From contig NZ_RRZK01000028.1 in the NCBI RefSeq assembly GCF_004348895.1, forward strand, positions 1 through 64,000: 64,000 bases of DNA. The letters run 5' to 3'. This DNA is from Pseudomonas vancouverensis (GTDB lineage Bacteria > Pseudomonadota > Gammaproteobacteria > Pseudomonadales > Pseudomonadaceae). A program made the position numbers and the translations under genes. Below, in pieces: positions 6,649-16,257 of this stretch; position 1 is the first letter of the stretch; the number at the start of each line of letters is the position of its first letter. Below the pieces are notes generated by a model. The model saw only the letters and a list, made by a program, of their open reading frames with translations. It was not told the origin of the DNA and ran no database searches.

Positions 6649-8130
6649 TCAGGCAATCGCGCCCAACAGCTTTTCCCATTCCTTGTTTTCTTTCTTCGAC
6701 ACGCCACCGAGCAGGTCGATGGCCTGGCGCAGGCGGAAACGCGTCAGGTCCGGGCCGAGGATTTCCATCGCATCGAGCACCGACACCGAACTCGCCTGAC
6801 CGGTGATCGCCGCGAACATCAGCGGCATGGCGTCACGCAGCTTCAGCTCCAGGGATTCGACCACGGCCTGAATGGTCGCGGTGATGCTGTCCTTCTCCCA
6901 CTGACGCAGGCTTTCGAGCTTCCACAGGATCAACTGCATCAGTTGACGCACCTGATCGCCCGAGAGCTTCTTCGATTCGAACAGCTTGGCATCCGGATTC
7001 ACGCCGCCGGCAAAGAAGAACCCGGCCAGGGGTGCCACCTGGCTGAAGGTCTCGACGCGGCCCTGGACGTGGGGCGCGATCTTCATCATGTATTCGGAGT
7101 TGAACGCCCACTTCTGCACGCGCGCGGCGAACTCTTCCACCGGCAAATCACGCAGCCACTGGCCGTTGAGCCACGAGAGCTTCTCGATGTCGAAAATCGG
7201 CCCGCCCAGGGAGACGCGCTTGAGGTCGAAGTTGTCGACCATTTCCTGCAGCGAGAACTTCTCGCGCTCGTCCGGCATCGACCAGCCCATGCGGCCGAGG
7301 TAGTTGAGCATGGCTTCCGGCATGAAACCCATGCGCTCGTAGAAGGTCACCGAGGTCGGGTTCTTGCGCTTGGACAGCTTGCTCTTGTCCGGGTTACGCA
7401 GCAGCGGCATGTAGCACAGCTCTGGTTGCTCCCAGCCGAAGTATTCGTACAGCAGGATCAGTTTCGGCGCCGACGGCAGCCACTCTTCGCCACGTAGGAC
7501 GTGGGTGATGCCCATCAGATGGTCGTCGACCACGTTGGCGAGGAAGTAGGTCGGCAGGCCATCGGTCTTCATCAGGACCTGCATGTCCATGCGGTCCCAA
7601 GGGATTTCAACGTCGCCACGGAGCATGTCCGGCACCACGCAGACGCCTTCGCTCGGCACTTTCATGCGGATCACGTGGGGTTCACCGGCCGCCAGGCGAC
7701 GGGCAACTTCTTCCTTCGACAACAGCAGCGCGCGGCCGTCGTAACGCGGGGTTTCGCCACGGGCCATTTGCTCGGCACGCATTTGGTCCAGCTCTTCGGC
7801 GGTGCAGAAGCATGGGAAGGCATGGCCCATGTCGACCAGTTGCTGGCAGTACTTCTGGTAGATCTCGCCGCGCTCGCTTTGACGGTACGGACCGTGCGGG
7901 CCGCCGACGTCCGGGCCCTCACTCCAGTCGATACCCAACCAGCGCAGGGCGTCGAAAATCTGCTGTTCGGACTCGCGGGTCGAACGCAACTGGTCGGTGT
8001 CTTCGATCCGCAGGATGAACTCACCGCCGTGCTGCTTGGCAAAGCAGTAGTTGAACAATGCGATGTAAGCGGTACCTACGTGGGGGTCCCCGGTAGGCGA
8101 TGGCGCGATGCGAGTGCGGACGGTGGTCAT
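6649..8130 (-). CDS. gltX: Glutamyl-tRNA synthetase
   Basis: Class I aminoacyl-tRNA synthetase charging tRNA-Glu with glutamate; the product also feeds tetrapyrrole synthesis. ATG 8130 (MTTVRTRIAPSPTG) gives 493 aa, the usual length, whereas the open frame continues upstream without homology. Signature 1 is PSPTGDPHVGTAY (HIGH equivalent HVGT) near residues 10-22 and signature 2 is DKSKLSKRKNP (KMSKS equivalent). The CXC-type motif FPCFCTAEEL supports a zinc-related insertion. The gene lies directly upstream of two copies each of tRNA-Ala and tRNA-Glu, so the enzyme sits beside its own substrate genes, as in other pseudomonads. Confidence 0.97.
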   Translation of the reverse strand: MTTVRTRIAPSPTGDPHVGTAYIALFNYCFAKQHGGEFILRIEDTDQLRSTRESEQQIFDALRWLGIDWSEGPDVGGPHGPYRQSERGEIYQKYCQQLVDMGHAFPCFCTAEELDQMRAEQMARGETPRYDGRALLLSKEEVARRLAAGEPHVIRMKVPSEGVCVVPDMLRGDVEIPWDRMDMQVLMKTDGLPTYFLANVVDDHLMGITHVLRGEEWLPSAPKLILLYEYFGWEQPELCYMPLLRNPDKSKLSKRKNPTSVTFYERMGFMPEAMLNYLGRMGWSMPDEREKFSLQEMVDNFDLKRVSLGGPIFDIEKLSWLNGQWLRDLPVEEFAARVQKWAFNSEYMMKIAPHVQGRVETFSQVAPLAGFFFAGGVNPDAKLFESKKLSGDQVRQLMQLILWKLESLRQWEKDSITATIQAVVESLELKLRDAMPLMFAAITGQASSVSVLDAMEILGPDLTRFRLRQAIDLLGGVSKKENKEWEKLLGAIA

Positions 8131-8372
8131 GGCATGTCTCGGAAAGAATGAAAAGCGAAGTTCAGACAGAACATCAAACAAGAGCGGAATGGTAACAGGC
8201 GACACCCGCCCCGCTCCAGTGAGCAGGGCATTTAAGCCAAGGTTGCGGCTGGAACACCCGTATGAGGGGGTGAATGACTGAATATCAGCCAATGGCATTT
8301 ACCGTTTATCGGCTGTATGCCAGATTTGCCTGCTGATATCTTCCCTTACAATTTCTTGACTACAGTTTGCCC

Positions 8373-9461
8373 ATGCCTGCCCAACTCAAGCGTCGCCTGT
8401 TCACCTTCCTGTTGATTGTCCTGCTGATTGCCGGGGGCTTCTTTGCCCAATGGTTTTTCAAGGGGCGCTTTTATGAAAGCACCGACAACGCTTATGTCCA
8501 GGGCGAGATCACCCGCGTCTCCAGCCAACTGGGTGCGCGCATCGATGAGGTGTTGGTGCAGGACAACCAGCACGTAGAGAAAGGTCAGTTGCTGGTCAAA
8601 CTGGAACGCGATGACTTCCAGCTCGCCGTCGACCGTGCCAACGCCGCACTCTCCACGCGCCAGGCTGAACGCCTGCAAGCCCAGAGCAAGCTGACCCAGC
8701 AAGCCAGCCTGATTGCTTCCAGCGAAGCGCAAGTCGCCTCCAGCCAGGCCAGCCTGGATCGCTCGCAGATCGACCTGACCCGCGCCGAGACCCTGCGTAA
8801 ACCCGGTTACATCTCCGAAGAACGGGTCACCACGCTCGCCGCTGACAATCACATCGCCCGCTCGCAAATGACCAAGGCACAGGCGGACGCGCAAAGCCAG
8901 CGCCAGCAGGTCAACGCCCTGACCGCCGAGATCAAGCGCCTCGACGCGATGATTGCCACGGCGAAAACCGAGCTGGCCCAGGCCGAACTGAACCTGACCC
9001 GCAGTGAAATCCACGCGCCGATCAGCGGCCTGATCGGCCAGCGCTCGGCGCGTAACGGTCAGTTTGTCCAGGCCGGCGCTTACCTGCTGTCCATCGTTCC
9101 CGACGAAGACATCTGGATTCAGGCCAACTTCAAGGAAACCCAGATCGGCCACATGCAGCCCGGGCAAACCGCCGAACTGACCTTCGACGCCTACAGCGAC
9201 ACGCCGATCAAGGCTCGGGTCGACAGCCTGTTTGCCGCCTCGGGGGCGCAGTTCAGCCTGCTGCCACCGGACAATGCCACCGGCAACTTCACCAAGGTCG
9301 TGCAACGCATTCCGGTGAAACTGACCTTCGATGCGAACAACCCGCTGCGCGGCAAGATCCGCCCGGGCATGTCGGTGACCGCCAAGGTGAACATCAAGGA
9401 TGCCCCTGTTGATGTCACCCCGCAGGTAAGCAGCAAAGACAGCCCTGAAGATGGCCGGTGA
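8373..9461 (+). CDS. HlyD/EmrA-family periplasmic adaptor of a multidrug efflux pump
   Basis: Membrane-fusion protein linking an inner-membrane exporter to an outer-membrane channel. ATG 8373 gives 362 aa. One N-terminal membrane anchor (residues about 9-28), a first lipoyl half with YVQGEITRVSSQLGARIDEV, a long alpha-helical coiled coil rich in Ala/Gln (about 85-195), the second lipoyl half EIHAPISGLIGQRSARNGQFV, and a beta-barrel ending around residue 350. No clear Shine-Dalgarno precedes the ATG. Its last 11 bases overlap the MFS transporter start, so they form one operon. No outer-membrane factor gene is adjacent; one encoded elsewhere must be used. Confidence 0.92.
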   Translation: MPAQLKRRLFTFLLIVLLIAGGFFAQWFFKGRFYESTDNAYVQGEITRVSSQLGARIDEVLVQDNQHVEKGQLLVKLERDDFQLAVDRANAALSTRQAERLQAQSKLTQQASLIASSEAQVASSQASLDRSQIDLTRAETLRKPGYISEERVTTLAADNHIARSQMTKAQADAQSQRQQVNALTAEIKRLDAMIATAKTELAQAELNLTRSEIHAPISGLIGQRSARNGQFVQAGAYLLSIVPDEDIWIQANFKETQIGHMQPGQTAELTFDAYSDTPIKARVDSLFAASGAQFSLLPPDNATGNFTKVVQRIPVKLTFDANNPLRGKIRPGMSVTAKVNIKDAPVDVTPQVSSKDSPEDGR

Positions 9462-11001
9462 TCAACTGATCCGCCCGGTCGGCGAACCGACCCGGCGGGA
9501 CTGGATCGCGGTGATGAGCGTGATGCTCGGCGCCTTCATGGCCGTGCTCGATATCCAGATCACCAACTCGTCGCTCAAGGACATTCAAGGCGCGCTGTCG
9601 GCGACCCTTGAAGAAGGCTCGTGGATTTCCACCTCCTACCTGGTGGCGGAAATCATCATGATCCCGCTGACCGCATGGCTGGTGCAGCTGCTGTCGGCAC
9701 GGCGCCTGGCGGTGTGGGTGTCCCTCGGTTTTCTGGTCGCCTCCCTGCTCTGCTCCATGGCCTGGAGCCTGGAAAGCATGATCGTGTTCCGCGCCTTGCA
9801 GGGCTTTACCGGCGGCGCGCTGATTCCGCTGGCGTTTACCCTGACCCTGATCAAGCTGCCCGAACACCATCGCGCCAAAGGCATGGCCATGTTCGCCATG
9901 ACCGCGACCTTCGCCCCCTCCATCGGCCCGACCCTCGGCGGCTGGCTCACGGAAAACTGGGGCTGGGAGTACATCTTCTACATCAACATCCCGCCCGGCC
10001 TGATCATGATCGCCGGCCTGATGTACGGTCTGGAAAAGAAAGAGGCGCACTGGGAACTGCTGAAAAGCACCGACTACGCCGGCATTCTCACCCTCGGCGT
10101 CGGCCTTGGCTGTCTGCAGGTGTTCCTGGAAGAAGGCCATCGCAAGGATTGGCTGGAATCGGACCTGATCGTGACCCTGGGCAGCATTGCGCTGATCAGC
10201 CTGATCATCTTTGTCATCGTGCAGTTCTCCAAGCCCAATCCACTGATCAACCTGGGCATTCTGGGCAATCGCAACTTCGGCCTGTCGAGCATTTCCAGCG
10301 TCGGCATGGGGGTCGGGCTGTACGGTTCGATTTACCTGCTGCCGCTGTACCTGGCGCAGATCCAGAACTACAACGCCCTGCAGATTGGCGAGGTGATCAT
10401 GTGGATGGGCGTGCCCCAGCTGTTTCTGATTCCGCTGGTGCCAAAGCTGATGAAGATCATTTCGCCGAAGTGGCTGTGTACCTTGGGGTTCGGGCTGTTC
10501 GGCATCGCCAGTTTTTCATCCGGCGTGCTCAACCCGGACTTTGCCGGGCCGCAGTTCAATCAGATCCAGATCATCCGCGCCCTCGGTCAACCCCTGATCA
10601 TGGTGACCATCTCGCTGATCGCCACGGCGTACATCCTGCCTCAGGATGCGGGATCCGCGTCGAGTCTGTTCAACATCCTGCGCAACCTCGGCGGCGCCAT
10701 CGGCATCGCCCTCCTTGCCACGCTGCTGGATGCGCGCACCAAGGTTTATTTTGATTACTTGCGTGAATCCATCGTGCCGAGCAATCCGCAGGTGGCCGAG
10801 CGCATGGCGTCGTTGACCGACCGCTTCGGCAGCGAAACGGCGGCACTGGGCAAGCTCAGCGAGATCGCCCATCAACAGGCGTCGATCATGGCCTACAACG
10901 ATGCATTTCACTTTGTCGGGATTGCGCTGGGGATCAGCATGATCGCGGTGTTGCTGACCAAGAAGCTGCCGGCGGGATTGAAGGCCGGGGAAGCCCATTG
11001 A
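9451..11001 (+). CDS. EmrB/QacA-type MFS drug exporter (DHA2, 14 TM)
   Basis: Proton-driven export of drugs or other small hydrophobic compounds across the inner membrane. 516 aa with about 14 membrane segments. The DHA2 hallmarks are present: LGAFMAVLDIQITNSSL in TM1 (the D-x-x-I-x-N type motif), WISTSYLVAEIIMIPLTAWL in TM2, RALQGFTGGALIPL (motif B) and MTATFAPSIGPTLGGWL (motif C). Translation is coupled to the adaptor gene by an 11-base overlap. Substrate and regulator are not visible; no regulator gene is adjacent on the same strand. Confidence 0.93.
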   Translation: MAGDQLIRPVGEPTRRDWIAVMSVMLGAFMAVLDIQITNSSLKDIQGALSATLEEGSWISTSYLVAEIIMIPLTAWLVQLLSARRLAVWVSLGFLVASLLCSMAWSLESMIVFRALQGFTGGALIPLAFTLTLIKLPEHHRAKGMAMFAMTATFAPSIGPTLGGWLTENWGWEYIFYINIPPGLIMIAGLMYGLEKKEAHWELLKSTDYAGILTLGVGLGCLQVFLEEGHRKDWLESDLIVTLGSIALISLIIFVIVQFSKPNPLINLGILGNRNFGLSSISSVGMGVGLYGSIYLLPLYLAQIQNYNALQIGEVIMWMGVPQLFLIPLVPKLMKIISPKWLCTLGFGLFGIASFSSGVLNPDFAGPQFNQIQIIRALGQPLIMVTISLIATAYILPQDAGSASSLFNILRNLGGAIGIALLATLLDARTKVYFDYLRESIVPSNPQVAERMASLTDRFGSETAALGKLSEIAHQQASIMAYNDAFHFVGIALGISMIAVLLTKKLPAGLKAGEAH

Positions 11002-11022
11002 TTCTGTTGCGCTTGTAAAGAA

Positions 11023-11122
11023 GCCATCGCGAGCAAGCTCGCTCCCACAGGGTTTATTGGTTGGTCGCACATTTTGTGTTCGACACCGATCACTGTGGGA
11101 GCGAGCTTGCTCGCGATGAGGC
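11023..11122. repeat. Paired REP element
   Basis: GCCATCGCGAGCAAGCTCGC and its inverted copy GCGAGCTTGCTCGCGATG separated by about 60 bases. It lies between the convergent ends of the MFS gene and uvrB and probably serves as their shared transcript end. Confidence 0.92.
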
Positions 11123-11142
11123 CATTACAGTCGCAACAAATC

Positions 11143-13158
11143 TCAGACCGTAATCAAGCGCTCACGCAACTTGGCAATCTCGTCGCGCATCTGCGCCGCC
11201 GCTTCAAACTCCAGGTCACGAGCGAGCTGATACATCTTCTCTTCCAGGCCCTTGATGCGCTTGGCGATCTCGCCCGGTGAGCGCAGTTCGGCTTCGTACT
11301 TGGCGTTTTCTTCGGCGGCCTTGGCCATGCCCTTACGCTTCTTGCTGCGTGAGCCCGGCACGGTGGCGCCTTCCATGATGTCGGCGACGTCCTTGAACAC
11401 ACCTTTTGGCGTGATGCCATTGGCCAGGTTGAAGGCGATCTGCTTGTCGCGACGGCGCTCGGTTTCACCGATGGCACGCTCCATGGAGCCGGTAATCCGG
11501 TCGGCATACAGGATCGCCCGACCATTGAGGTTACGCGCCGCACGGCCGATGGTTTGGATCAGCGAACGCTCGGAGCGCAGGAAGCCTTCCTTGTCGGCAT
11601 CGAGGATCGCCACCAGCGATACCTCCGGCATGTCCAGGCCCTCACGCAGCAGGTTGATCCCGACCAGCACATCGAAGGTGCCCAGGCGTAGATCGCGGAT
11701 GATCTCGACCCGCTCGACGGTGTCAATGTCCGAGTGCAGATAACGCACACGCACGCCGTGATCCGCCAGGTAATCAGTCAAATCCTCGGCCATGCGTTTG
11801 GTCAGGGTGGTGACCAGCACCCGCTCCTCGACCGCCACACGCTTGTGGATTTCCGAGAGCAGATCGTCGACCTGCGTCAGCGCCGGGCGGATTTCCACCT
11901 GTGGATCGACCAGACCGGTCGGCCGCACCACTTGCTCGACCACACGCCCGGCGTGTTCGGCTTCGTAGTTGCCGGGTGTCGCCGAAACGAAAATCGTCTG
12001 CGGGCTGATGCCTTCCCACTCGTCGAAACGCATCGGCCGGTTATCCAGCGCCGACGGCAGGCGGAAGCCGTATTCCACCAGGGTTTCCTTGCGCGAGCGG
12101 TCGCCTTTGTACATGGCGCCGACCTGCGGCACGCTGACGTGGGATTCGTCGATCACCAGCAAGGCATCGGCCGGCAGGTAATCGTAAAGAGTTGGCGGCG
12201 CCTCGCCGGCGGCGCGACCCGAGAGGTAGCGCGAGTAGTTTTCGATGCCGTTGCAGTAACCCAGCTCGAGGATCATCTCCAGGTCGAAACGGGTGCGCTG
12301 CTCCAGGCGCTGGGCTTCCACCAGCTTATTGTTGCTGCGCAGGTATTCCAGGCGCTCCTTCAACTCCTCCTTGATGCCTTCGACCGCGCCCATCAGGGTT
12401 TCCCGCGGCGTCACGTAGTGGCTTTTCGGGTAGAAGGTGAAGCGCGGCAGTTTGCGGATGACTTCGCCAGTCAGCGGATCGAAGGCCGAGAGACTCTCCA
12501 CTTCATCGTCGAACAACTCGATGCGGATCGCCTCGAAGTCGGATTCCGCCGGGTGAATATCGATCACGTCACCGCGCACGCGGAAGGTTGCCCGGGCAAA
12601 CTCCATGTCGTTGCGTGTGTATTGCAGGTCGGCGAGGCGTCGCAGCAACTCGCGCTGATCGAGGCGGTCGCCGCGATCCACGTGCAACACCATCTTCAGG
12701 TAGGTTTCCGGGCTGCCCAGACCGTAGATACACGACACCGTGGTCACGATGATCGCGTCCTTGCGCTCCAGCAACGCCTTGGTGGCCGACAAACGCATCT
12801 GCTCGATGTGGTCGTTGATCGACGCGTCTTTCTCGATAAAGGTATCGGAGGAAGGCACGTAGGCTTCGGGCTGGTAGTAGTCGTAGTAGGAAACGAAGTA
12901 CTCCACCGCGTTGTTCGGAAAGAACGCCTTGAACTCGCCATACAACTGCGCGGCGAGGGTCTTGTTCGGCGCCAGCACCAAAGTGGGGCGCTGCACCTGG
13001 GCGATCACGTTGGCGATGCTGAACGTCTTGCCCGAGCCCGTCACCCCGAGCAGCGTCTGGTGCGACAAACCGGCGTCGATGCCCTCCACCATCAGGCGGA
13101 TGGCTTCAGGCTGATCGCCGGCGGGCTCGAAACGGGTGACTAGCTGGAATTCGGACAT
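11143..13158 (-). CDS. uvrB: Excinuclease ABC subunit B
   Basis: DNA-damage verification helicase of nucleotide excision repair; works with UvrA, UvrC and UvrD. ATG 13158 (MSEFQLVTRFEPAGDQPEAI) gives 671 aa, the normal size; the upstream open frame has no homology. Walker A is LGVTGSGKTF, the DNA-gripping beta-hairpin region is YFVSYYDYYQPEAYVP, helicase motifs include VIDESHVSVPQ, and motif VI is QTIGRAARN. The C-terminal UVR domain for UvrC contact (LEEKMYQLARDLEFEAAAQM) is intact. No convincing LexA box was found upstream. Confidence 0.98.
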   Translation of the reverse strand: MSEFQLVTRFEPAGDQPEAIRLMVEGIDAGLSHQTLLGVTGSGKTFSIANVIAQVQRPTLVLAPNKTLAAQLYGEFKAFFPNNAVEYFVSYYDYYQPEAYVPSSDTFIEKDASINDHIEQMRLSATKALLERKDAIIVTTVSCIYGLGSPETYLKMVLHVDRGDRLDQRELLRRLADLQYTRNDMEFARATFRVRGDVIDIHPAESDFEAIRIELFDDEVESLSAFDPLTGEVIRKLPRFTFYPKSHYVTPRETLMGAVEGIKEELKERLEYLRSNNKLVEAQRLEQRTRFDLEMILELGYCNGIENYSRYLSGRAAGEAPPTLYDYLPADALLVIDESHVSVPQVGAMYKGDRSRKETLVEYGFRLPSALDNRPMRFDEWEGISPQTIFVSATPGNYEAEHAGRVVEQVVRPTGLVDPQVEIRPALTQVDDLLSEIHKRVAVEERVLVTTLTKRMAEDLTDYLADHGVRVRYLHSDIDTVERVEIIRDLRLGTFDVLVGINLLREGLDMPEVSLVAILDADKEGFLRSERSLIQTIGRAARNLNGRAILYADRITGSMERAIGETERRRDKQIAFNLANGITPKGVFKDVADIMEGATVPGSRSKKRKGMAKAAEENAKYEAELRSPGEIAKRIKGLEEKMYQLARDLEFEAAAQMRDEIAKLRERLITV

Positions 13159-13493
13159 GAAAGACCTCTGGATCACGCTTGCCGGTGAAACCGACACGAA
13201 CGAGAAAGACCGCAAACGACGAGTGTCGCCCGGGGAAAAAACTGGATTGTGCTCAATGTGGAGGCGATTGCTACAGCTTTCAAGGCAAACGTCCTACATC
13301 GCGCATTCCACTTGCTTACGCCATTCGACTAACGGTCGAGAAAAAAACTCAAAAACTTGGCTGAAAAGCCCATTCGCCTGTCGCCATTGATCGCCGATGG
13401 CCTCTATACTAGCTCCCCGTTTGTGCACCGCTCTAGTGCATTCGGCTGGAGCGCGACACGTCCCTCCACTCTCCATTCAGAGCCGCCGCAATA
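13159..13493. other. Divergent promoter region between uvrB and the aminotransferase gene
   Basis: About 335 bases without a credible gene. It must hold the promoters of both divergent genes. A TATACT -10-like box (13405-13410) lies 84 bases before the aminotransferase start, but without a good -35 box. The short open frames here lack ribosome sites and plausible protein sequence. Confidence 0.6.
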
Positions 13494-14690
13494 ATGAGCC
13501 TGTTCTCCGCTGTCGAAATGGCACCACGCGATCCTATCCTGGGCCTCAACGAAGCATTCAACGCCGATACCCGGACCGATAAAGTCAACCTGGGGGTCGG
13601 TGTTTACTGCAACGAGGAGGGGCGAATTCCACTCCTGCGCGCCGTTGTCGAAGCCGAAACCATTCGCGCCGCTCAACACGCTTCCCGTGGCTACCTGCCA
13701 ATCGACGGTATCGCTGCCTACGACCAGGCTGTGCAAAAACTGCTGTTCGGCAATGACTCGCCGCTGATCGCTGCCGGCCGCGTCATCACCACCCAGGCCG
13801 TTGGCGGTACTGGCGCCCTGAAAATCGGTGCCGACTTCCTCAAGCAACTGCTGCCGAACGCCGTCGTGGCGATCAGCGACCCGAGCTGGGAAAACCACCG
13901 CGCCCTGTTCGAAACCGCCGGTTTCCCGGTGCAGAACTATCGCTACTACGACGCCGCGACCCACGACGTGAACCGCGCCGGCCTGCTGGAAGACCTCAGC
14001 GCCCTGCCGAACAAGTCGATCGTTGTGCTGCACGCCTGCTGCCACAACCCGACCGGCGTCGACCTGAGCCCGGCGGACTGGAAAAACGTCCTCGAAGTGG
14101 TTAAAGCCAAGGGCCACGTGCCGTTCCTCGACATGGCCTACCAGGGCTTCGGCGATGGCATCGACGAAGACGCCGCGGCCGTGCGCCTGTTCGCCGAGTC
14201 GGGCCTGACCTTCTTCGTCTCCAGCTCGTTCTCCAAATCGTTCTCGCTGTACGGCGAGCGTGTCGGTGCCCTGTCGATCGTCAGCGAATCGAAAGAAGAA
14301 AGCGCCCGCGTACTGTCGCAAGTCAAACGCGTGATCCGCACCAACTACTCCAACCCGCCGACCCACGGTGCAACCATCGTCGCCGCCGTGCTGAACAGCC
14401 CGGAACTGCGCGCCCAGTGGGAAGCCGAACTGGCCGAAATGCGCCTGCGCATTCGTGGCATGCGCACCCAGATGGTCGATCTGCTGGCACAGAAAGCGCC
14501 GCAGCAGGACTTCAGCTTCGTCGGTCGCCAGTGCGGCATGTTCTCCTACTCCGGCCTGACCGTTGAACAGGTTCACCGCCTGCGCAACGAATTCGGCATC
14601 TACGCCCTGGACACCGGCCGCATCTGCGTGGCCGCGCTGAACCAGAGCAACATCAAGGTGGTGACGGACGCTATCGTCCAGGTCATCTGA
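13494..14690 (+). CDS. Aromatic/aspartate aminotransferase (class I, PLP)
   Basis: Transfers the amino group between 2-oxoglutarate and aspartate or aromatic amino acids in the cytoplasm. 398 aa, starting at ATG 13494 (MSLFSAVEMAPRDPILGLNE), the conserved start of AspC/TyrB-type enzymes. PLP residues visible: N185 in HACCHNPTGVD, D213 and Y216 in FLDMAYQGF, Schiff-base K248 in SSSFSKSFSLYGERVG, and the C-terminal substrate-carboxylate arginine region in GRICVAAL. Divergent from uvrB, a conserved pair in Pseudomonas, and closed by its own terminator. Whether it prefers tyrosine/phenylalanine or aspartate cannot be read from the sequence. Confidence 0.92.
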   Translation: MSLFSAVEMAPRDPILGLNEAFNADTRTDKVNLGVGVYCNEEGRIPLLRAVVEAETIRAAQHASRGYLPIDGIAAYDQAVQKLLFGNDSPLIAAGRVITTQAVGGTGALKIGADFLKQLLPNAVVAISDPSWENHRALFETAGFPVQNYRYYDAATHDVNRAGLLEDLSALPNKSIVVLHACCHNPTGVDLSPADWKNVLEVVKAKGHVPFLDMAYQGFGDGIDEDAAAVRLFAESGLTFFVSSSFSKSFSLYGERVGALSIVSESKEESARVLSQVKRVIRTNYSNPPTHGATIVAAVLNSPELRAQWEAELAEMRLRIRGMRTQMVDLLAQKAPQQDFSFVGRQCGMFSYSGLTVEQVHRLRNEFGIYALDTGRICVAALNQSNIKVVTDAIVQVI

Positions 14691-14710
14691 TTTCGCCTTG
14701 AAGCGCAAAA

Positions 14711-14739
14711 CGGGAAGCCTTTGGGCTTCCCGTTTTTTT
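14711..14739 (+). terminator. Intrinsic terminator of the aminotransferase gene
   Basis: CGGGAAGCC-ttt-GGGCTTCCCG stem-loop followed by eight T residues, starting 20 bases after the stop. Confidence 0.93.
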
Positions 14740-14827
14740 TGCAGCAGATAATTCCCGGCAAACCAACCTGGCCCTCTAAACTGCGCACAGGTGTTATGTA
14801 ATCCCGAGATGTCCACAGAGAACCCAC

Positions 14828-15031
14828 ATGAAAAACGATGACCTGCGCGCCGACCGCGACGAACTGGACTACTACCCTCCCCCTCGTACAGCGGGCAAAC
14901 GCAGCGGCAGCCTGGTATTGCAGGTCGCGGCCGGGGTATTTCTCGGCGGCCTGGCCCTTTGGCTGGTGCAGCTGGCGGCCACCGCGCTCTACGCCAAACT
15001 GCTGATGGGCACCCTGACGTTCGGCGGATGA
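14828..15031 (+). CDS. Small single-pass membrane protein, unknown function
   Basis: 67 aa. The first 28 residues are hydrophilic and charged (KNDDLRADRDELDYYPPPR), followed by one hydrophobic segment (residues about 31-60, ending LLMGTLTFGG), so it should sit in the inner membrane with the charged part probably inside. No family recognised. It lies between the aminotransferase terminator and the tRNA-Asn promoter and appears to be transcribed alone. Real coding is supported by the sensible composition and codon use. Confidence 0.65.
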   Translation: MKNDDLRADRDELDYYPPPRTAGKRSGSLVLQVAAGVFLGGLALWLVQLAATALYAKLLMGTLTFGG

Positions 15032-15062
15032 GCCATTATCGACAAAAGGTGCGCATCAACGC

Positions 15063-15090
15063 TTGACTTCTCTTTTTGAATCAGTAACAT
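15063..15090 (+). promoter_or_regulatory. Promoter of tRNA-Asn
   Basis: TTGACT (15063-15068), a 16-base spacer and TAACAT (15085-15090), ten bases before the mature tRNA 5' end and followed by a GC-rich stretch. Confidence 0.75.
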
Positions 15091-15099
15091 AGGCGCCAT

Positions 15100-15175
<76 letters not shown>

Positions 15176-15214
15176 GACAAGGTTCAGAGAAGGTTTGCCA
15201 AATCTCTGCACCAC

Positions 15215-15242
15215 AAAAAACCCGCCTTCTGGCGGGTTTTTT
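15215..15242. terminator. Terminator after tRNA-Asn
   Basis: A6, stem CCCGCC-ttct-GGCGGG, then T6. It can also end the AraC-family gene that arrives from the right on the minus strand. Confidence 0.9.
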
Positions 15243-15260
15243 CGTTTTGGCACTGCCTGT

Positions 15261-16256
15261 TCACGCCTGAGACTTCATTGTCTGCCTGGGCAACTCACCA
15301 AACCGTTGCCGGTAGTAGTTGGCAAACCGCCCCACATGCCCGAACCCGAACTCCAGCGCCACTTCCGTCACGCTGCTGTGGGGCTTGGCCAGCAAATATT
15401 CCCGAGCCGCTTCCAGGCGCAATCCGCGCAGTCGGTCCATCGGGCTTTGACCGTATTCGCGTTGGCATAACGTGTTCAAGCTGCGAATGCTCACCCCGAC
15501 AGCCACCGCCAGTTCCGCCAGGGAAATACCTTGAGCCAAGTGCTCACGCATGCACGCGTCGATTTTTTGCAGCTGCCGCGTGGCTTGCCGCGGCGCAGGC
15601 GGCGCCTGCTGCGCGACATCACAATGACTGAGCAGAAACATCGGCAAGCTCTGCTCCAGATGCTGCAGCCAGCGTGAAGGCGTTGTGCACGCCTCTCCCT
15701 CGGGCAAATGCTCCAGCAGTTCGCTGACCAGGCGAAACCAGCGCAGCGCCAGTGGCCGCTGCAGACGGCTAACAGGGGCCAACGTGAAATCCGGAGACAA
15801 GTCATCGCCCAGCGCCTGCTGGCTGGCATCGAGCAAGGCCCGCGGCAGCTTGAGGATCAGTTGCTCGCAACCCGCCTCCCACACCACCCGGGCCTGCTCA
15901 CGCGGGGACAATATCGCCACCTCGCCGGGGCTGACGTCGTAGCCCATGCCGTCGGACTCCAGCGTGGCACTGCCGCGCAGCGGCATCTGGACCAGGACGA
16001 AATCCTCGAAAGGCTGCGGGCGAATTTCCACCTGGCCACCGTAGCGCAGCGCATACAGCTCACAACTGGCGACCTGGCCGCGATAGAACGCCGTATCGAC
16101 GCCACCCTGTGGCCAGACCAGTTCATGCTCTACCAGGGCCTGGCCCATCAAACGTTGGGTTTCCTGCGCCGAGCGGCTGGTGAACACCGGCTCGCGGCAC
16201 ATCAGCGACAAGTTCAGGCCCACGCTGTTGGCGGTGGCCGCGTGGAAAGTGGCCAT
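15261..16256 (-). CDS. AraC/XylS-family transcriptional activator A
   Basis: 331 aa from ATG 16256. N-terminal half (about 1-210) is the beta-rich effector domain of XylS-like activators (AraC_binding_2 type: FEDFVLVQMPLRGSATL, YDVSPGEVAILSP). The C-terminal two helix-turn-helices (about 225-330) are complete: ISLAELAVAVGVSIRSLNTLCQ and VTEVALEFGFGHVGRFANYYRQRFG. XylS-like proteins respond to aromatic acids. The ATG follows the stop of regulator B after a single base (TGA-C-ATG), so both are made from one message. Location next to antABC and oprD suggests that one of the two is the anthranilate activator (AntR-like); which one is unclear. Confidence 0.9.
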   Translation of the reverse strand: MATFHAATANSVGLNLSLMCREPVFTSRSAQETQRLMGQALVEHELVWPQGGVDTAFYRGQVASCELYALRYGGQVEIRPQPFEDFVLVQMPLRGSATLESDGMGYDVSPGEVAILSPREQARVVWEAGCEQLILKLPRALLDASQQALGDDLSPDFTLAPVSRLQRPLALRWFRLVSELLEHLPEGEACTTPSRWLQHLEQSLPMFLLSHCDVAQQAPPAPRQATRQLQKIDACMREHLAQGISLAELAVAVGVSIRSLNTLCQREYGQSPMDRLRGLRLEAAREYLLAKPHSSVTEVALEFGFGHVGRFANYYRQRFGELPRQTMKSQA

Positions 16257-16257
16257 G

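Noticed and set aside
8346..9305. 319-residue minus-strand frame opposite the HlyD-type gene
   Set aside because: Shadow of a high-GC gene; Gly/Val/Gln-rich without motifs.
11734..13143. 469-residue plus-strand frame opposite uvrB
   Set aside because: Shadow frame; uvrB on the other strand has full motifs.
13159..13493. LexA box for uvrB
   Set aside because: No CTGT-N8-ACAG palindrome found in the divergent region.
13404..14816. 470-residue minus-strand frame opposite the aminotransferase gene
   Set aside because: Shadow frame running through the aminotransferase terminator.
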